A DNA stretch of 60,000 bases from Polytrichum commune. Taxonomy: Eukaryota > Streptophyta > Polytrichopsida > Polytrichales > Polytrichaceae. The notes beneath the pieces are model-generated. The model was not told the DNA's origin, did not search any database, and saw only the letters and a list, made by a program, of their open reading frames with translations. Made by a program: the position numbers and the translations under genes. Numbering within the stretch: position 1 is the stretch's first letter; each line of letters starts with the position of its first letter. The stretch lies in contig OX485808.1 in NCBI GenBank assembly GCA_950295325.1, forward strand, positions 11,288,501 to 11,348,500, in the 5' to 3' direction. Below are positions 56,981 through 60,000 of this stretch, piece by piece.

Positions 56981-59967
56981 CTTCACTCTGAAAATCCATT
57001 TTGAAGAAATTGCTTTCTTATGAAGGGGGAGTTCAACCAGAGTCCAGGTGTTGTTGCTGCGGATGGAATCCATTTCCGCTTGCATGACGGCCTTCCAGAG
57101 GGGATTAGTGTGCACCTGTTGGAAGGTAAGCTCGGGTTGTAGTTCTGGTAGAGAGTCAGGGGAGTCAAGTTCGATGTGGGCAGCGAAATCTTGAAGATGA
57201 CGGGGGAAACGCCTGATGCGGTCTGACCTACGAGGAGGATTGCTCTCCGATATGGTAGCTTGCCAAAGTGGTTGTTCTCGGAAGTTGTTGATGTGCTTGA
57301 CGAAGCAGTCCCTTCTGAAGTTGATTGAGTAGTGTTTGGGCTACAGACAGGTGAAAGAGGATGTTGTGAGATGTCAGAGTCTTTATAAGGAATGGATGGA
57401 GTGACCTGAGTGTTCGGATATGGTTGTTGAGTCTCTGGGATGAGACAGAACTGTGACTCTTCCTTCCGAGTGGGTGCAGGAGTAAAGTCATCTTTCAGGG
57501 AGGAGTGACATTCCAATGTCTGGGTGGAATCGAAGAGATTGTCTTCATCAATAAGGACATCTCGGGAGACAAAAAATTTCTTGGTAGAAGGTCTATAGCA
57601 TCTGTAGGCTTTTACAGTCTCATCAAAACTAAGGAGAATGCATTTCTCGAAGCGAGGATCTAACTTAGTCCTGCTAGGTTTGGAAATGTGAGTAAAAGCA
57701 GGGAAACCAAAAATTCAAAGGTGAGCAATGGATGGTTTCTTACCGAAAAAAAGTTCATTCGGTGTTTTGTCGGGATGGCGTTTTGTCGAACTAAGGTTGA
57801 ATATATCTCCCGCGGCCTTCACTGCTTCTCCCCATAGGTGTCCTGGGAGTGTTTTTTCAAGCAAGAGACATTTTGTAATGTCAAGTAGGGAGCGATTTTT
57901 CCTTTCGGCAATTCCATTTCTTTGTGGTGTGTAGGGAGGAGTGAGCTCGCGAGCAATCCCCTTGAGTGAGCAAAAATCTGAAAAAGCCTTAGAGGTGTAT
58001 TCGCCTCCATTGTCCGTTCGAAGAGTACGAACAGTCTGTCCAGTGGAATTTTCCACCGAACGAATGAAGTGTTGAAATTTTTCAAGCACTTGACTTTTCT
58101 GGGAGATGAAGTATATCCAGATTTTTCTGGAGAAGTCATATGTAAAGGTAACGAAGTATTTTGCACCTCCAGTGGAGCAGATTTTAAAAGGACCACAGAC
58201 ATCTGAGTGTACCAGTTCTAAGATCTTTGATGCGTGGAATGTGGCTTCTTTTGGTATCTTTGTTCTGGCATGCTTGCCAAGCTGACAACCGGTGCACGTC
58301 TGCTTCGGAACCTAAATGTAGGGTAAGCCTGTTACTGCTTCAGAGGTGATCATTCTCTGCATGCCTCTTGCATGAAAATGACCAAGTCTTTTGTGCCATA
58401 GGACAGCTTGGGAGCGTAGGTGAAGTGAGTTTACTTCGGGTCCTGGGTTGAAAGAGTCAGCTTGTAACCTGTATAATCCTTTGCTATTTTCTCTGTGAGC
58501 AAAGGCTTCGATTCTCGAAGTGGTATTGTCTATCACAAAGCATCCTGTTGCTTTGAAGACGAGAGTCTTTTGTTGATCAGTCAAAGATCCCACACTTAAC
58601 AAGTTTTTGGTTATACCCGGTGTGTAGAGCACAGAAGATAGGACTTGGATATCTACATCTCCGACTCCAGTCACATTGTGACTTTGACCTCCTGCAGATC
58701 TGATTTGAGATCCACTAATCGGATGAATTGAAGAAAAAACACTCGGATCTCCTGATACGTGGTGAGTAGCACCAGAATCAAGATACCAAGAAGAGTTATG
58801 TTGCGGTGTTTCTAACATGTTTAGCTCTACTAGGCAGGCGTCTACTACTTGATCTGCGAAGAGTTCTTCGGTGTCTTGTTCGAAGTCCTCGGTGGGTTCT
58901 TCGATGTTGTGCACCTGCCCGTTGAGGGTTCGATGTCGTCTCTCAAGAAGTCTATGTTCATAATCTTTTATCCGATCTAGAATGGCCCTGAGATCGCATT
59001 CTCTCTCGAAGTGTCCTTCTATTCCGCAGAAGTTACACTGACTGTTTCGAGGTCTATCTGTTCCTCTAGTTCTAAACCTCGGTTGGTAAGTTCCTGTGCT
59101 ACTCGTGCCTCTGTGGGTCTGTTTGAAATTCGTGGTCAGACCCTGAGGTCTCGGCACCGTGAATCCTCCCAAAGCTGCCGAGTTCGGTACCCTATGTGCA
59201 GATGGTCCTCCGGCGTCGATCTGTCTCCTCTGATGTATGTGAGTCGACGTGAAATGGCCATATCTCGTACTCTGTTGAGGTCTCCTCCCGGTGTTTCGGT
59301 GAAGGAAGAGGGCCTCGCCTTCCTCCTGCTGTTGATTCTCCATTTTGATGGAGGTTTCTTCCGAAATAAGTTTCGCCTCCAGCTACTCGTGTGTGGGTAG
59401 TGTTTGGGCTGCGATTTGCATTCTTTTGAAGATCTCGTACTCTTTTGGCAGGTTCTTCAAAGTGTAGTACACGATGATGTCCTCTGGAATGATTACCTCG
59501 ACTTCTTCTAGTAGATTGGCAACCTCCTTGACTTCTGTGAGATGTGCGTCCATAGACACAGATTCGGTTTTCCGGAGGGAAAAGAATTTCTCTATGAGTA
59601 TCACACGTCTAGGTCCGCTATCAGATTCATACATGGTCTTCAATCCAGTCCAACATTCGTATGGGTCAGTGTATCTTCGCAGGAGTTTGAGGGCGTTGTT
59701 TTTGGCATTGCTGTTGATGAGGCTCATAACTTGTTGTCTAGCCATCTTCTCCTCCTCGCCCATGATCTTGCTTGGTGGTGTGAGGCAGTAGTGGAAGCGT
59801 CCATCCTTCTGTAGCAAGTTCTTCATTCGATATGCCCAAACACCATAGTTTCCACCTCCATCAAGGTGATACATTTCGGGTAAGCCACTGTCTCCGGCCA
59901 TGGTGGTGTGTTGTCTGGTACCGCAGCTCTGTAGACTACTCTCAGTGTTTGTTTCTACAATAGACAT
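56981..59967 (-). pseudogene. Copia gag-pol, decayed (gag, protease, integrase, RT start)
   Basis: Gag starts at ATG 59967 with a UBN2-type domain (YGVWAYRMKNLL). It is cut by TAG 59383-59385, after which the frame continues. A CCHC knuckle (CNFCGIEGHFERECD) and protease DSGATHHVSG follow. The pre-integrase H-H-C-C segment (HKRLGHFH, CTGCQ) is interrupted by TAG at 58312-58314. Integrase has all three acids: HSDVCGP, RTDNGGEY and GIAERKN. TGA at 57715-57717 precedes the IFGFPAF motif. In the linker the frame shifts, and the true frame resumes with PPRRSDRIRRFP. RT begins with PLWKAVMQAEMDSI and ISSKWIFRVK, then ends at the palindrome junction. The catalytic YVDD region of RT is absent. Confidence 0.88.
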
Positions 59968-60000
59968 GAAAGATAATGCTGCTACTCCTAACGATCTACT

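Larger units (their letters stand above)
55914..56987. repeat. Large palindrome: two 517-bp arms, 40-bp spacer
   Basis: The left arm (55914-56430) and right arm (56471-56987) are reverse complements with only scattered mismatches by eye. Each arm contains the last ~200 bp of the antisense ORF joined to the RNase H end of pol. At 56981-56987 the outer edge meets RT sequence through the shared word AGTGAAG. The right arm therefore replaces most of RT and the 5' part of RNase H. Confidence 0.92.
53420..60000 (-). mobile_element. Copia-type LTR retrotransposon, 5' end beyond the window
   Basis: Read on the minus strand, the element shows gag, zinc knuckle, protease, integrase, an RT fragment and RNase H (59967 down to 56117). 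Integrase precedes RT, which defines the Copia order. An antisense ORF, a polypurine tract and a 3' LTR follow (54819 to 53420). The 5' LTR and primer-binding site lie past 60000. Coding sequence has three in-frame stops, at least one frameshift and a large RT deletion, so it cannot be autonomous. The 5 bp outside the LTR are TTCTG, but the matching duplication is not in view. Confidence 0.88.

Noticed and set aside
1-60000. CRISPR arrays, bacterial operons or phage-type defence genes
   Set aside because: Spliced genes, plant protein families and LTR elements show that this is plant nuclear DNA. The tandem repeats lack spacer structure.

Overview
This window is nuclear DNA of a land plant. 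Several genes are split by GT-AG introns, two products are chloroplast proteins (a CBS-pair protein with a transit-like N-terminus and an OEP7-like envelope anchor), and plant NHL/LEA_2 and ENT families are present. The mobile DNA is also plant-like: Copia, PIF/Harbinger, hAT-like elements and many MITEs. The lineage cannot be fixed from sequence alone. Only four host genes look intact, and most of the window is AT-rich repeat-derived DNA.

Layout. 0-5 kb holds small MITEs and a decayed PIF/Harbinger element, with a transposase fragment on + converging on a Myb-like ORF1 on -. 5.4-13.4 kb holds a Harbinger-type MITE, a triplicated leader and an 11-exon alpha/beta hydrolase (prolyl-aminopeptidase-like, 536 aa). 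13.4-27 kb has no recognised gene; it contains a 169-bp tandem triplication, a nest of transposons at 17.2-18.9 kb and several MITEs. 27-30.5 kb holds a 5-exon plastid CBS-pair gene. 34.7 kb holds an OEP7-like gene (-). 35-40 kb contains repeats, including the second copy of a hAT-like MITE. 40.3-41.1 kb holds an NHL gene (-) with a perfect hairpin downstream. 42-50 kb contains repeats, a tRNA-Gln relic and a Harbinger-like MITE rich in TGGGCC. 50.5-53.3 kb holds a broken equilibrative nucleoside transporter (-). 53.4-60 kb holds a Copia retrotransposon on -, cut by the window edge.

The most interesting region is the Copia element. Between the end of pol and the 3' LTR it carries an antisense ORF with a membrane-like helix and an F-box-like segment. 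The stop codon of this ORF overlaps the pol stop tail to tail. The ORF is split by a hAT-like insertion with an exact 8-bp target duplication. The aORF/pol junction has also been copied in inverted orientation, giving a palindrome with two 517-bp arms and a 40-bp spacer. Transcripts across it would fold into long double-stranded RNA matching both pol and the antisense ORF, so it is a candidate self-silencing locus of the Mu-killer type. The LTR is about 1.4 kb, contains ~320-bp tandem repeats and ends about 120 bp upstream of the broken ENT, in the same orientation.
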